Shown here piece after piece: positions 17,976-29,443 of a stretch of 64,000 nt of DNA (position 1 is its first letter; each line of letters begins with the position of its first letter). Origin of the DNA: an uncultured Nitrospira sp. (GTDB lineage Bacteria > Nitrospirota > Nitrospiria > Nitrospirales > Nitrospiraceae); the NCBI GenBank assembly GCA_902500825.1, contig CABVRX010000005.1:1-64000 (forward strand), given 5' to 3'. Position numbers and translations under genes: made by a program. A model generated the notes under the pieces. It was not told where the DNA came from and did not search any database. It was given only the letters and a program-made list of their open reading frames with translations.

Positions 17976-18698
17976 ATGGCTAACGATCAATCATCAACTC
18001 ATCCGGTTCCCCGTCGCCAGCTGCAGATGGCTCGGAGCATGTGCTGGCATTGTCAGTCAGAAGTGACCGGGGAATACTTCTGTGAACGGTGCGTGAAGGT
18101 CCAGCCGGTTTCAAAAGAAACCGACTATTTTACTTGTCTTGGATTTCCACGTCGCCTCATGCTCGACCCAAAGACACTGGAGGCCAAGTTCTACGAACTG
18201 AGTCGGACATTTCATCCGGACTTTTATCAGACCAAGAGTGCGGCTGAACAGACAATCAGCCTCAGCAATGCTGCCGTCCTCAATACGGCCTATCGCACGC
18301 TCCGAGACCCCATTCAACGAGCTGAATATCTATTGGGTCTTGAAACCGGATCGGTCAAGGACATCAGAACTTCTCCGCCGGCCGACCTCTTCGAAGAGAT
18401 TTTGGAACTCCAAGATACCTTGGAGGAGTACCGCGCGTCGGATCACGATGCCGATGAAGGCAGACGACTCCGCGACACGCTCAAAACAGAGCAACAGACG
18501 TTGGAGCGACGCAAGGAAGAGATGGAATCTCAACTTCGGAAACTGTTTGTCGCCTGGGACAAGCTGCAAGACGCCGGAGAAGCCACAAGCCCGGCGAGGG
18601 CAGAACGGGACAGGATCCTGAAGCAGATGCGCGATCTCCTGTCGCACCGGACCTATATCAACAATATCGTCAATGACCTGGCGGTAACGATCGCCTAA
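17976..18698 (+). CDS. hscB: Fe-S co-chaperone HscB (J protein) with N-terminal zinc motif
   Basis: The 240-residue protein has a J domain at about residues 49-125 with HPD at 80-82 (RTFHPDFYQ), then an HscB C-terminal helical domain that binds IscU. Upstream of the J domain is CWHC (23-26) and CERC (36-39), a metal-binding pair known from eukaryotic HSC20 and uncommon in E. coli-type HscB. The start is uncertain: ATG 17976 lies just after the terminator T-tract, with ATG 18027 and 18039 as shorter options, and none has a clear ribosome binding site. All keep both CxxC pairs. Confidence 0.88.
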   Translation: MANDQSSTHPVPRRQLQMARSMCWHCQSEVTGEYFCERCVKVQPVSKETDYFTCLGFPRRLMLDPKTLEAKFYELSRTFHPDFYQTKSAAEQTISLSNAAVLNTAYRTLRDPIQRAEYLLGLETGSVKDIRTSPPADLFEEILELQDTLEEYRASDHDADEGRRLRDTLKTEQQTLERRKEEMESQLRKLFVAWDKLQDAGEATSPARAERDRILKQMRDLLSHRTYINNIVNDLAVTIA

Positions 18699-18722
18699 GA
18701 AACCCTTTTCAGCACTTGTGAC

Positions 18723-20543
18723 ATGGCACGTATAGTCGGCATAGACCTCGGCACAACAAATTCGCTGGTGGCGTATATGAAGGATGGGCAGCCCTGCGTC
18801 ATTTCCGACCGTCACGGTCGGACGATGGTGCCTTCGGTTGTCGCCTTAACGGACAATGGCTTGATCGTCGGAGACTCCGCGAAAGAGCACTTGACCAGAA
18901 ATCCAGAGCGGACGGTCTATTCCGTCAAGCGATTCATGGGGAAGGGACTGGCCGATGTCCAGAGCGATCTGACTTACTTTCCGTACCATCTCACTGAAAC
19001 CGGCGGTGTGATCCGGATCCGGCTCGGCCAGAAACATTATTCACCGCCGCAGATCTCCGCCATGATTCTCAAAGAATTGAAGCTGCGTGCGGAGGCCTAT
19101 CTTGGTGAAAGCATCACAAAAGCCGTCATCACCGTGCCGGCCTACTTCAACGACAGTCAGCGGCAGGCCACGAAAGATGCCGGCCTCATCGCCGGATTGG
19201 AAGTCTTACGGATCATCAATGAGCCGACCGCCGCCTCTCTGGCCTACGGGCTTCAGCAGAGAACGCAGGGCACGATCGCCGTCTATGATCTCGGCGGCGG
19301 CACGTTCGATCTATCAATCCTGAAATTGAAGGACGGCATCTTTGAGGTGCTCGCGACCAACGGAGACACACACCTGGGCGGAGACGATCTGGATCGCGTA
19401 TTGGTTGATCTCTTTGTCGCAGAAATTCGAGATCGGCGTGGGATCGATCTCAGCAACTATCCCGATCACATGCAAGTTGTCCGGCTGGAAGCGGAGCGCG
19501 CCAAGATCCGCTTGTCCGACGAGTTGAAGACCGACGTTGCGATCGAACTGCCGGACGATAAAGGCCGCTTCTTCAGGGAACTGACGCGTGATCAGCTCGA
19601 ATCCCTAACCATGACCGTGATTGAACGTACCTTAGCTCCCTGTCGCATGGCACTAAAAGACGCCGGGCTCACTCCAAAAGATATCGATGAAGTGGTCTTG
19701 GTGGGCGGCGCCACTCGCATGCCGTTGGTTCGGCAACGCGTGGAAACACTGTTCGGGAAACCTCCGCATTGCCGCCTGAACCCGGATGAAGTCGTTGCGC
19801 TTGGGGCGGCTGTGCAAGCCGATATTCTCAGCGGCGGGACGACAGACATGTTGTTGCTGGATGTGACACCCCTGTCTCTCGGCATCGAAACGATGGGCGG
19901 CGTCATGAGCAGCCTGATCCGCCGGAACACGACCATTCCGGCAAGCGCCAAGGAAATGTTCACAACCTATGTCGACGGTCAGACCGGAGTCGACATTCAT
20001 ATCCTGCAAGGCGAGCGCGAACTCGTCAAAGACAACCGAAGTTTGGCGCGATTCCGCCTCAAGGTGCCGCCCCTCCCGTCCGGCGTGCCGCGCATCGAAG
20101 TAACCTTCTTGATCGACGCCAACGGCATTCTGAACGTGACAGCGACGGACATGCGTACGGGCCAAAGCCAGTCGATCGAGGTCAAACCCTCCTATGGACT
20201 GTCCGATACGGAAGTGGAGCGGATGATCGAGGACTCGTTCAAATTCGCGACAGAGGACGTCAACGCTCGCAAGTTGATCGAAGCCCGATTGGACGCTGAA
20301 TCCTTGATCAAGACAACCGATAAATCATTGGCGGAGGCAGGCCATCTGGTAGCGCCGGAGGAAGCCGAGGCTATCCGCGCCGCGCTGTCGCACTTGTCCA
20401 CTGCAAAGGACGGGACGGATTCGCGCGCCATCCGCGCCCGAATGGCAGAACTCGAACAGTCGGCGAAGCATTTGAACGTCGTGATGCTGGACGCTTCTCT
20501 CAAGAAAGGGTTGCAAGGGAAAAAAGTGTCGGAGGTGTCGTGA
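18723..20543 (+). CDS. hscA: Fe-S Hsp70 chaperone HscA
   Basis: The 606-residue Hsp70 has the ATPase domain (GIDLGTTNSLVAY at the N-terminus; VYDLGGGTFDLS; VGGATRMP) and the peptide-binding domain ending with a short C-terminal lid. It drives cluster transfer from IscU using ATP, with HscB. Compared with DnaK it is short and lacks the long acidic tail. It is 24 bp after hscB. Confidence 0.95.
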   Translation: MARIVGIDLGTTNSLVAYMKDGQPCVISDRHGRTMVPSVVALTDNGLIVGDSAKEHLTRNPERTVYSVKRFMGKGLADVQSDLTYFPYHLTETGGVIRIRLGQKHYSPPQISAMILKELKLRAEAYLGESITKAVITVPAYFNDSQRQATKDAGLIAGLEVLRIINEPTAASLAYGLQQRTQGTIAVYDLGGGTFDLSILKLKDGIFEVLATNGDTHLGGDDLDRVLVDLFVAEIRDRRGIDLSNYPDHMQVVRLEAERAKIRLSDELKTDVAIELPDDKGRFFRELTRDQLESLTMTVIERTLAPCRMALKDAGLTPKDIDEVVLVGGATRMPLVRQRVETLFGKPPHCRLNPDEVVALGAAVQADILSGGTTDMLLLDVTPLSLGIETMGGVMSSLIRRNTTIPASAKEMFTTYVDGQTGVDIHILQGERELVKDNRSLARFRLKVPPLPSGVPRIEVTFLIDANGILNVTATDMRTGQSQSIEVKPSYGLSDTEVERMIEDSFKFATEDVNARKLIEARLDAESLIKTTDKSLAEAGHLVAPEEAEAIRAALSHLSTAKDGTDSRAIRARMAELEQSAKHLNVVMLDASLKKGLQGKKVSEVS

Positions 20544-20559
20544 CAGTGAAGGAGGATCA

Positions 20560-20772
20560 ATGGATCTGAAATGGCAAGATGCCGAAGAAATCGCCATCAG
20601 GCTGGTAGAGGAACACCCGGAAACGGATCCGCTCTCCGTACGCTTTACCGACATGCATACCTGGATCGTTGCGCTGCCTGAATTTAAGGATGACCCCAAG
20701 AAGTCGAACGAGAAGGTTCTGGAGACGATTCAGATGGCGTGGCACGAGGAATATCAAGATTCGAAGTCATAG
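20560..20772 (+). CDS. iscX: Fe-S assembly protein IscX
   Basis: The 70-residue acidic protein matches IscX/YfhJ: MDLKWQDAEEIAIRLVEE at the N-terminus, DPLSVRFTDMHTW in the middle and LPEF later. IscX binds IscS and tunes sulfur transfer. GAAGGAGG precedes the ATG. Its stop (20770-20772) directly abuts the stop of the convergent penicillin-binding protein gene. Confidence 0.95.
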   Translation: MDLKWQDAEEIAIRLVEEHPETDPLSVRFTDMHTWIVALPEFKDDPKKSNEKVLETIQMAWHEEYQDSKS

Positions 20773-23184
20773 TCACGGCGGTGACAAGTTTCCGTCTCCG
20801 GCCGGCTGTCCCTCAGGAATCTGATCCAGCTTATAGAAATCCGTTGGATCCAGTCGACGCTGCGCCGCCTGAGTCGGCTCACTCCCCTTCGCAAAGAGTT
20901 CGACCGTTCCCTTCTGCCCTTCACCTTCTTGCTCTGACTCCAGGAGTCCTGTCGCGGCATCCACCTTCACGAAAGTCACCCCGTCGGGAATTTCGAACGG
21001 CACGATCGGAAGTTGTTTAAGCGCCTCTTTCATGAACGCGGTCCAGATCGGCAAGGCTGAGCGCGCTCCCGTCTCGCTCTCTCCAAGTGAGCGGCGATCG
21101 TCGAAGCCGACGAAGATACCGCACACCAGATTTGGTGTTCCACCGATAAACCACGCATTGATATAGTCGTTCGTCGTGCCGGTTTTCCCGGCGATCGGAC
21201 GTCCCAACACCTTCGCTCCCTGCCCTGTTCCCTTCTGCACGACATCTTCCATCATGTTGGTAATCAAATACGCGGTTTCTTTGGAGATGACTTCATGCGG
21301 CTCGGGCTCGGTCACCTCAAGCGTCTTACCCTGGTTATCTTTGACCGATTTGACGGCAAAAGGTTCCACTCGATTCCCTTGATTCAAAAATACGCCGTAC
21401 ACCGAGGTCAACTCCATCAAACCAACCGAAGAGGTGCCGAGTCCCAGGGATAGATCGGCGGGGAGTGCGCTCGTGACACCGACGGTACGCGAGAACTCAA
21501 TGACATTTTTTACGCCGACCTTGTCCAACAACCGGACCGTCGCAAGATTATGCGATTGAGCCAGCGCATCCCGGAGACTCACCATGCCGTGAAATTTCCG
21601 GCCGTAGTTTTCCGGCTTCCAAATCTTGTCCTCCGCTTCCTGTTCATAGACGACCGGGGCATCGAGGATCTGGGTGGCGGGGCTCAATCCCTGGCTCATG
21701 GCCGTTGCATAGATGAGCGGCTTAAACGCCGATCCAGGTTGTCGATGCGCCTGAACCGCGCGGTTGTATTCGCTGCGGGAAAAATCATAGCCGCCCACCA
21801 TCGCGCGGATCGCACCCCCCTTGGGATCGATCGCAATCAAACCTCCCTCGACGATCGGCGTCTGCTCCAGTGTGAGTTGCACGCCGTCCTTGGTGAGTCT
21901 TTTCACGCCGACTTCGATGACATCTCCCGGCTTCAGGAGTGATTTGAGATTCGGATTCACCACGAAATCCACGGTCGGATCCGGCCCCTTGAGGATTCGC
22001 TTGGCCCACGCCATGTCGTCAAACGCGAGCTTCGCGGCGAACGCGCCGACCTGTACCACATAGTGATCCTTCGCAATCCTTAAGACGACCCCTTCACCCA
22101 GAGCCCCGGGTTTGAGCAGCTGATCCGCCTGGGCCAAGGCTGAAGGCTGGAAGGTCGACAAATCGACGGTTCGCCGAGGCCCTCGCCACCCTTCCCGTTT
22201 ATCGAGATCGCGAACGCCGTTCAAGAACACGGCTTCGGCGGCTTTTTGCATCTCCAAATTCAAGGTCGTGTAGATTTGGAGGCCACCCTTGTACACCATC
22301 GACTCCCCGTACTTCGCCATAAGCTGTTGACGGACGTATTCGACGAAGTACGGCGCAAGATGTTCGCTTCCAGGCCGATGGAAATCCAGCTTTTCATGAA
22401 CGGCTGCTTCCCGTTCCGCTGCTGTAATAAACCCGACTTCCTCCATGCGGGCCAGAACGTGCTCTTGGCGCTTCTTCGCCAAATCATAGGCGGTGAACGG
22501 GGAAAACCGGCTGGGGGACTTCGGCAGTCCGCCTAAGAATGCGGATTCAGCAAGAGTCAGAGATCTGACGTCTTTGCCGAAATACGATTGCGCCGCCGAG
22601 CCCACGCCATAGGCTCCTTGCCCGAAGTAGATTTGGTTCAGATAGGTTTCGAGAATCTGTTCTTTGCCCGACACAACCTCCATCTTGTAGGCCAAGACGA
22701 GTTCACGAATCTTCCGTTCATACGACCGTTCCGACGAGAGAAAGAGCGAACGAGCCAGTTGTTGAGTGATCGTGCTGGCCCCTTCGACCTTCTTCCCTCC
22801 GTGCTGAATGTTCGTCCAGGCTGCCCGCAGCATCCCGATATAGTCCAGCCCTGGGTGCTCGAAAAATCTCGCGTCTTCCGTGGCAATCACCGCTTGCGTC
22901 AGTGTCTTGGGAATTTCAGCGAGGGGGGTCAGAATGCGACGCTCGATATAGAACTGGCCGATGGGTTGGCGATCATCCGAATAGACGGTGGTGACCAAAC
23001 TCGGTTGATAGTTTTGGAGCAGGTCGAGCGAGGGAAGATCCTGCGAAAAATGCCAGATGACTCCCGCGACCGTCGTGGCCCCGACGATGCTCACGGCCAC
23101 CAGGCCGATGAGAGCGACCTGCCACCGGCGCAGGCGGCGGCGCGGCCGTTCCTGAATTTCGACGAACCGTTCATCGCGCGGCAT
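20773..23184 (-). CDS. Class A penicillin-binding protein (PBP1A type)
   Basis: The 803-residue bifunctional peptidoglycan synthase has a cytoplasmic basic N-terminus, one membrane anchor (about residues 21-46), and a GT51 glycosyltransferase domain with Glu103 in EDARFFEHPGLDY. The transpeptidase domain carries Ser485 in GSAFKP (SxxK), SHN and KTGTT. It polymerises and cross-links glycan strands at the outer face of the inner membrane. The end has a polar tail. Start ATG 23184. The gene is monocistronic and convergent with the isc operon. Confidence 0.95.
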   Translation of the reverse strand: MPRDERFVEIQERPRRRLRRWQVALIGLVAVSIVGATTVAGVIWHFSQDLPSLDLLQNYQPSLVTTVYSDDRQPIGQFYIERRILTPLAEIPKTLTQAVIATEDARFFEHPGLDYIGMLRAAWTNIQHGGKKVEGASTITQQLARSLFLSSERSYERKIRELVLAYKMEVVSGKEQILETYLNQIYFGQGAYGVGSAAQSYFGKDVRSLTLAESAFLGGLPKSPSRFSPFTAYDLAKKRQEHVLARMEEVGFITAAEREAAVHEKLDFHRPGSEHLAPYFVEYVRQQLMAKYGESMVYKGGLQIYTTLNLEMQKAAEAVFLNGVRDLDKREGWRGPRRTVDLSTFQPSALAQADQLLKPGALGEGVVLRIAKDHYVVQVGAFAAKLAFDDMAWAKRILKGPDPTVDFVVNPNLKSLLKPGDVIEVGVKRLTKDGVQLTLEQTPIVEGGLIAIDPKGGAIRAMVGGYDFSRSEYNRAVQAHRQPGSAFKPLIYATAMSQGLSPATQILDAPVVYEQEAEDKIWKPENYGRKFHGMVSLRDALAQSHNLATVRLLDKVGVKNVIEFSRTVGVTSALPADLSLGLGTSSVGLMELTSVYGVFLNQGNRVEPFAVKSVKDNQGKTLEVTEPEPHEVISKETAYLITNMMEDVVQKGTGQGAKVLGRPIAGKTGTTNDYINAWFIGGTPNLVCGIFVGFDDRRSLGESETGARSALPIWTAFMKEALKQLPIVPFEIPDGVTFVKVDAATGLLESEQEGEGQKGTVELFAKGSEPTQAAQRRLDPTDFYKLDQIPEGQPAGDGNLSPP

Positions 23185-23372
23185 TCACATTCGCTCCAGG
23201 GAAGGCTGATCTTCGAGGCTGGGAAACCTTACAATGCGTCCTCTCAAAACTCAAGCTTCCCCCGCGAATGCTAGAGAGGCATACCCACAGCGGGTTGGTC
23301 AGTTCAGCAATTTTCTTTTGCTTTGGCCTATTCATGAGGTAAAGAAAGAGGATCGCGACTAGCCGGAAGCCT

Positions 23373-26300
23373 GTGCTGTCCGACGCGCACCTTGCTGCTG
23401 GGCTCCGGTCTTCCGGCCTCCCGCTGATGCAAGAGGAAACCTTGACGGAAACACGCTCCACTTCTGGGTGGCTGCGGTGGGTGGCCGTGGTGCTGGCGAT
23501 TGCCGCCGTGTACGTCGTCACGGCCCGATTGGGGCTAATGCTGGCCCTGCCGCCGGAGAAAAAGGCGACAGCGGTGTGGCCCCCTTCGGGCATCGCCTTG
23601 GCCGCATTGCTGTTGTACGGCCAGCGGCTCTGGCCTGGCATCTGGCTGGGGTCGTTTCTGGCGAACCTCTGGGACGGCTTCAATGCGGTCAATCCGTTCC
23701 CACTGTCGGCTAACCTGCTCGTGTCGTCTGGCATCGCCACCGGCTCCACCCTCCAGGCCTTGGCGGGGAACTTTCTCGTCCGACGCTGGACCGGCTCGGT
23801 TCGTCCCTTTCAACAGGCCGCCCACGCCTTTATGTTCTCAGGTGTGGCGATGTTCGTGTGCCTGATCGCCGCTACCTTCGGAGTCGCCAGTCTGTATCTG
23901 GGAGGGGTCACACCGGCCAAGACCTTCACCTTCATCTGGTGGACATGGTGGTTGGGCGACATGACCGGCGTTCTCACGGTGGGCTCGTTACTTCTGACGT
24001 GGAGCCGTCTGCCTTCGCTCGATCGGCAACCCCGCCGACTGGCAGAAGCGGCACTGTTACTTCTTCTGTTGTCAGCGGTGGCGTGCGTCATCTTTGTAGC
24101 CGTCTCGCCCATCGCCGGCCTCCCAACTCCCCTGGCCTATCTGCTCATTCCCTTTTTGGTATGGGCCACCTTCCGCTTTGGCCTGCACGGAGCGACGACG
24201 GCGCTCGTTCTGGCGAGCGCCATTGCCGTCGTCGGAACGGCCCATGGCTCCGGCCCATTTGTCCAACCAAACGTCGAATCGTCCCTCCTGCTCTTGCAAG
24301 TCTTCATGGGCGTCCTCAGCGTCACCGTGCTGGTAATGGCGGCTGTCCTCACCGAGCGACAGGACGCAGAAGACAAGGTGCGTGAGTGGGAGTCCGTATT
24401 CCACAAGGCGAGCTGGGGGGTGGCCGTTGCCGACCCAGCCGACAACAGGCTCAAAGCCGTAAACCCCGCCTTCGCCGCCCTGCACCGGTTCACCGTCGAA
24501 GAACTGGTCGGCAAATCGCTGGCCGATGTGCTCGCCCCGGAGAGCCACGCGGAGTTGCCCAAGCATATCCAGCTCGCTCACCAGAGGGGCGATTACGTCT
24601 ACGAGTCGGTCCATGTTCGCAAGGACGGCACTCGCTTCCCCTGTCGGACGCATGTGACGACCGTGAAGGACGCCCACGGCAAGGTTCAGTTCCGTGCCGC
24701 CACGGTGGAGGACATCACGGAATCCAAACAGGCCGAAGAAGCGCTGCGGGCAAGCGAGGAGCGATTCGCGAAAGCCTTCCGCACAAGTCCGAACCCGATG
24801 GGAATCACGGAGGTGGCAACCGGCCATTGTATGGAAGTGAACGATGCCTGTTTGCAGCTGTTCGGTTTCAGTCGTGAAGAAGTGATCGGCAGCACCACGT
24901 TGATGCTGGGCATTTGGCCCGATCAGCAAGACAGAGTTCGGCTCATTGGGCGATTGAAAGCCGGCGAGCCGATCCGCAATCTTGAGTTACCGTTCACGAC
25001 CAAATCCGGCAACGTCCGCCATATTCTCGTGTCTTCCGATTTGGTCGAACTCAGCGGAACACTGTGCCTGATCACGATCGGCAACGACATCACCGAACGT
25101 AAGCGGGCCGAGACCGCGTTGAGAAACTCGCAGGAGAAGCTCCGGCAGGCTCTCCAAGCGTCCAACACAGGGTTGTGGGACTGGAATACGAAAACGAACG
25201 AGGTCTCCCTCTCCAGAGAATGGAAACGTCAGCTCGGTTATGAAGAGGCAGAACTCAAGAATGATTTTGAGACGTGGGAAACAAACCTGCATCCAGACGA
25301 CCGCGCCCGGGTCATGGCCTATGTGCAAACCTATCTCGCGAAGCCTGTCGAGGACTATCAGCAAGAATTTCGCCTGCGGCACAAGGACGGGACGTACCGG
25401 TGGATTGAGACCCATGCCTCGTTTGCAACAGAACCGGATGGTCGACAGGTTCGCCTCCTCGGGTCGCACATTGACATCACGAACCGCAAGGAGGCCGAGG
25501 AAGCCTTGCGCGCGAGCGAACAACAGTTCCGGGCGGTATTCAATCAAACCACAGGCGGCATCGCGCAGACGGATTTGACCGGCCGCTTCACCCTCGTCAA
25601 CGACCGGTATTGCGCCATCGTCGGCCGCTCGCGTGAGGAACTCTTGACCCTGCGCATGCAAGACATCACGCACGCGGATGATTCGCCGGCCCACGCGGAG
25701 CAGTTCCACGCGCTGGTTCAGGGCGGGCCCAGCTTCGTCGTCGAGAGGCGCTATCTGCGGCCCGACGGTTCCGTGGTGTGGGTGCATAACGACGTGGCCG
25801 CCGTGCGCGACAGCGGAGGCCGGGTCTCGCACGTTGTCGCCGCCGTCACCGACATCACGGACCAGAAACGGAACGAGGAGACCCTGCATGACCTCAACGC
25901 CACGCTCGAAGCGCGGGTGGCCGAGCGGACGACGGCACTGCGGCAAGAAGAAGAGCGGTTCCACAGCGCCTTCGACCATGCCCCCATCGGCATGGCGCTG
26001 GTCGCCCCGGACGGCAAGTGGTTGCGGGTGAACCGCTCGTTGTGCGAGATCGTCGGGTACTCGGAGGCCGAACTACTCGCCACCGATTTCCAGGCGATCA
26101 CCCACCCCGACGATCTCGAAGCCGACCTCTCCCACGTCAGGGACATGTTGGCGGGAACGATACAGACCTACCAGATGGAAAAGCGGTACTTCCACAAGCA
26201 GGGCCACATCGTCCACATCCTGCTGGCTGTCTCTTTGGTTCGTGATACCGAAGGGCAGCCGCTGTACTTCATTTCCCAGATCAAGGACAACACCGAGCGC

Positions 26301-28727
26301 AAGCAGATGGAAGAGTCCTTACGTGACAAAGAGGAGCTGTTTCGTACGTTTCTCGATTTTGCACCGAGCGCCATGTTCATGAAAACGACAGAGGGGCGCT
26401 ATGTGCTCACGAATCAGTACTTCGAACAGGTGTGCCGAAGCGAGCGCGAGTCTATCACGGGCAAAACGGATGAGGAGTTGTTCCCGCGTGACATCGCCGA
26501 TCAATATCGAGCCAACGATCGCCAGGTACTCGAAGCAGAACACGCCATGGAATTCGAGGAAACATCGCGCAATGACAACGAGTGGAATACGAATATTGTG
26601 GTGAAGTTTCCCGTGCGAGATCGCGTGGGACGGATTTACGCGACGGGCGGTATTGCCACGAACATCACGGCGCGCAAGCGGGCGGAAGCGGCGGTGCAGG
26701 AGCAGGAAGCCCGCTTGCGCGCCATTATGGACCATGCGGTGGACGGCATCATCACCATCGACGCGCGGGGCACGATCGAAACGTTTAATCCGGCCGCCGA
26801 ACGATTGTTCGGTTACTCCGCCACGGAGGTGACCGGCCTAAACGTAAAGGTCTTGATGCCGGATCCCTATCGAAGGGAGCATGATGGTTATCTCGCCTGT
26901 TACCACGAAACCGGACAGGCCAAAGTCATCGGCGTCGGACGCGAAGCCGTCGGGCTTCGCAAAGACGGTTCCACCTTCCCGCTTGACCTTGCCGTCAGCG
27001 AGATATATCTCGGCGACCGCCGTTTTTTCACCGGCATCATCCGTGACATCACTGAGCGAAAAGCCGCCGAGTCACAGATGGAACAAGTCGCCCGGGAAAT
27101 GGAAATCCGCAATCGAGAACTGGCAAACGCGCACGAGCAAGCCCTCGCGGCCACAAGGGCCAAAAGCGAGTTTCTGGCCACGATGAGTCATGAAATCCGC
27201 ACACCGATGAACGCGATCGTTGGCATGGTAGACCTGCTGCAGGCTACGGCGCTATCGGCGGAACAACAGGAATATGTCGGGCGGTTCAGCCGCGCAACCA
27301 CAAGCCTGCTCGACTTGATCAACGACGTACTGGACCTCTCCAAAATCGAGGCCGGCCATCTAGAGCTCGAATCAGTACCGTTTGATCTCCATGACCTCAT
27401 CGGTAAGACAGCCGAGCTCATGGCCGTTCGCGCTCATGCAAAACAGCTCGAACTCGTGGCGTTCGTGCATCCGGACATCCCGGCTTCTGTAATAAGCGAC
27501 CCAACTCGCCTACGCCAAGTGTTCGTCAATCTGGTGGGAAACGCCATCAAATTTACGGAACATGGAGAAGTCGTCATTCGACTGATACCGGACAAAACTC
27601 AACGGGGCAACATCCGCTGCTCGGTCACCGATACTGGAATCGGGATTCCCGAAGACAAGCTGCAGACCATTTTCGACAGCTTCACCCAGGTCGACTCCTC
27701 GACAACCCGACGGTATGGGGGTACAGGCTTGGGGTTGAGTATTTCGAAGCGTATTGTGGAGTTGATGGGAGGATGTATCCTGATTGAAAGCAGACCAAGT
27801 GAAGGCACCACATTTTCGTTTGTTGTGCCATTGCCGGAGGTCACCAACCAGAATGCCGTGTCACGGCAACCTGCCTTCAACTTGTGGGGGAGGCGCATTC
27901 TCGTCGTTGATGACAACCGCTCCAATAGGCAGGTAATCCGGGAGTATCTTCCCAGACTCGGCGCCACGTTGATCGAAGCCGAAAATGGAGCGGCCGCCTT
28001 GATGGAGCTTGAGTGCGCAGCGCATGGAGGAGAAACCATCGACCTCGCGATCTTGGACGACCACATGCCAGGCATGAATGGGCTGGATCTAGCGCAGACT
28101 ATCCGCCAACGACCTCTCTATGCCACGCTGCCTCTGATCATGCAGGTCTCGGACATGCACGAAGGCTCCTCCCGAAATACGAGCGCGCGAGGAATCGCCA
28201 CCTATGTCGTCTATAAGCCTATCAGTCGAAGACGGCTATTGGAGTCACTCGCTCTCGCGCTGAATCAGAAGTCGGCAGTTCCAGCATCAGAGGATCATGA
28301 GAAGATCGCAGCGACATTACCTGCCCTTCATCCCCTCCGTATCCTGCTTGTCGAGGACCTGGAGGATAACCGCGACGTCATGCACCTGTACCTGAAGGAG
28401 ACACCATACAGAATCGAGATGGCGGAGAACGGTCAAGTCGCTATCGAGAAGTTTCAGTCAGGAACCTATGATTTGGTCTTCATGGATATGCAGATGCCGG
28501 TTATGGACGGCATCCAAGCCACGGCAGCTATTCGTCACTGGGAGCGTGAACACCAACGGAAGCCGACTCCGATCGTCGCTCTCACGGCCAACGCGTTCAA
28601 GGAAGATATCGACAAGAGTCATGAGGTCGGCTGTACGGCTCACCTGACGAAGCCGATCAAGAGGAAGGCGTTGCTTGAAGCGATCTGCGTCTATACAAAT
28701 ACGGAAACTGGCGAGCAACCATCCTAA
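23373..28727 (+). CDS. MASE1 multi-PAS hybrid histidine kinase with two receiver domains
   Basis: The 1784-residue inner-membrane sensor starts with a MASE1 domain (about eight membrane segments, residues 30-325). Seven PAS or PAS/PAC modules follow at roughly 340-455, 460-575, 580-705, 710-830, 855-975, 985-1105 and 1110-1230; the last, with [25 protein letters not shown], is FixL-like. Next come HisKA (His1273 in SHEIRTP), an ATPase domain, and two receivers with Asp in [10 protein letters not shown] and LVFMDMQMP. The annotated start is GTG 23373; ATG 23427 is an alternative and neither has a strong ribosome binding site. Autophosphorylation would pass to the receivers and then to the Hpt protein encoded next. 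Confidence 0.93.
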   Translation: MLSDAHLAAGLRSSGLPLMQEETLTETRSTSGWLRWVAVVLAIAAVYVVTARLGLMLALPPEKKATAVWPPSGIALAALLLYGQRLWPGIWLGSFLANLWDGFNAVNPFPLSANLLVSSGIATGSTLQALAGNFLVRRWTGSVRPFQQAAHAFMFSGVAMFVCLIAATFGVASLYLGGVTPAKTFTFIWWTWWLGDMTGVLTVGSLLLTWSRLPSLDRQPRRLAEAALLLLLLSAVACVIFVAVSPIAGLPTPLAYLLIPFLVWATFRFGLHGATTALVLASAIAVVGTAHGSGPFVQPNVESSLLLLQVFMGVLSVTVLVMAAVLTERQDAEDKVREWESVFHKASWGVAVADPADNRLKAVNPAFAALHRFTVEELVGKSLADVLAPESHAELPKHIQLAHQRGDYVYESVHVRKDGTRFPCRTHVTTVKDAHGKVQFRAATVEDITESKQAEEALRASEERFAKAFRTSPNPMGITEVATGHCMEVNDACLQLFGFSREEVIGSTTLMLGIWPDQQDRVRLIGRLKAGEPIRNLELPFTTKSGNVRHILVSSDLVELSGTLCLITIGNDITERKRAETALRNSQEKLRQALQASNTGLWDWNTKTNEVSLSREWKRQLGYEEAELKNDFETWETNLHPDDRARVMAYVQTYLAKPVEDYQQEFRLRHKDGTYRWIETHASFATEPDGRQVRLLGSHIDITNRKEAEEALRASEQQFRAVFNQTTGGIAQTDLTGRFTLVNDRYCAIVGRSREELLTLRMQDITHADDSPAHAEQFHALVQGGPSFVVERRYLRPDGSVVWVHNDVAAVRDSGGRVSHVVAAVTDITDQKRNEETLHDLNATLEARVAERTTALRQEEERFHSAFDHAPIGMALVAPDGKWLRVNRSLCEIVGYSEAELLATDFQAITHPDDLEADLSHVRDMLAGTIQTYQMEKRYFHKQGHIVHILLAVSLVRDTEGQPLYFISQIKDNTERKQMEESLRDKEELFRTFLDFAPSAMFMKTTEGRYVLTNQYFEQVCRSERESITGKTDEELFPRDIADQYRANDRQVLEAEHAMEFEETSRNDNEWNTNIVVKFPVRDRVGRIYATGGIATNITARKRAEAAVQEQEARLRAIMDHAVDGIITIDARGTIETFNPAAERLFGYSATEVTGLNVKVLMPDPYRREHDGYLACYHETGQAKVIGVGREAVGLRKDGSTFPLDLAVSEIYLGDRRFFTGIIRDITERKAAESQMEQVAREMEIRNRELANAHEQALAATRAKSEFLATMSHEIRTPMNAIVGMVDLLQATALSAEQQEYVGRFSRATTSLLDLINDVLDLSKIEAGHLELESVPFDLHDLIGKTAELMAVRAHAKQLELVAFVHPDIPASVISDPTRLRQVFVNLVGNAIKFTEHGEVVIRLIPDKTQRGNIRCSVTDTGIGIPEDKLQTIFDSFTQVDSSTTRRYGGTGLGLSISKRIVELMGGCILIESRPSEGTTFSFVVPLPEVTNQNAVSRQPAFNLWGRRILVVDDNRSNRQVIREYLPRLGATLIEAENGAAALMELECAAHGGETIDLAILDDHMPGMNGLDLAQTIRQRPLYATLPLIMQVSDMHEGSSRNTSARGIATYVVYKPISRRRLLESLALALNQKSAVPASEDHEKIAATLPALHPLRILLVEDLEDNRDVMHLYLKETPYRIEMAENGQVAIEKFQSGTYDLVFMDMQMPVMDGIQATAAIRHWEREHQRKPTPIVALTANAFKEDIDKSHEVGCTAHLTKPIKRKALLEAICVYTNTETGEQPS

Positions 28728-29070
28728 GCACAAAAACGTGCGAAGGTGAACCAGAGTGTGACTTAACTTATACCTAGGCGTGCTGCTCAGAAGACACGCC
28801 TGCCGCGTGCCGAGCATTTACGGGGATGCGGAAACGCGATGGTAAGCTGAGTCAAAAACCACCTTCTAAATTGAGGATGAGCAGGCTAGCAATATCTTCT
28901 TCTTCCGCTTCAGATCCATAAGGCCTATCCTCGCGTGATATGGATAGATATCTGGCAAGAAATATGCATACGCTCAGAGACTTTAGCAAAACGTGGAGAA
29001 CCTGGCTTCATATGCTCACAGTCATCCTCTAAAGTCCCTCCCGCTAGAGAGCAAGTGGAGGACACACAGA
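28728..29070. other. Intergenic region with a hairpin
   Basis: AGGCGTG (28776-28782) and CACGCCT (28794-28800) can form a stem, without a T-tract. No supported gene is seen. It could be a processing site or a weak terminator between the kinase and the Hpt gene. Confidence 0.35.
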
Positions 29071-29406
29071 ATGAGTGACCTGCCTGTTACAAAATCGACC
29101 TCTTCGGAGGACGAGCCCATCGTGCATGTTGAATCCGACTTTAAACCACTGGTGCAGAAGTTTATGACGAACCGGAGAAAAGAAGTTGTGGCGATGCGTG
29201 AGGCCTTGGCTCGGAATGACTTCGAAACCACTGGCAGGATTGCACATGGCATGAAGGGCGCCGGAGGCATCTATGGGTTTGAGCGCATTGCCGTCCTGGC
29301 AGGAACGATTGAGCAGGCAGCGAAGACAGGATCAGCAGGCCCTATTGATACAGACCTGGAGCTGCTCGCGACATACCTTGAACGCGTTCAGGTCATGTTT
29401 GCCTAA
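29071..29406 (+). CDS. Hpt-domain phosphotransfer protein
   Basis: The 111-residue protein has the Hpt four-helix pattern with phosphorylatable His59 in RIAHGMKGAGGIYGF (HxxKG). It would relay phosphate from the hybrid kinase just upstream to the receiver protein just downstream. ATG 29071 follows GTGGAGGA; a longer frame from 28993 has no such site. It is 37 bp from the receiver gene. Confidence 0.9.
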   Translation: MSDLPVTKSTSSEDEPIVHVESDFKPLVQKFMTNRRKEVVAMREALARNDFETTGRIAHGMKGAGGIYGFERIAVLAGTIEQAAKTGSAGPIDTDLELLATYLERVQVMFA

Positions 29407-29443
29407 CCAGACATGTCGAAGACCTGAGGGAAAAGAGTAGGCC

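Noticed and set aside
24072-24929. Long reverse frames inside the kinase gene
   Set aside because: The forward frame is a full MASE1/PAS kinase; the reverse frames are shadows of GC-rich codons.
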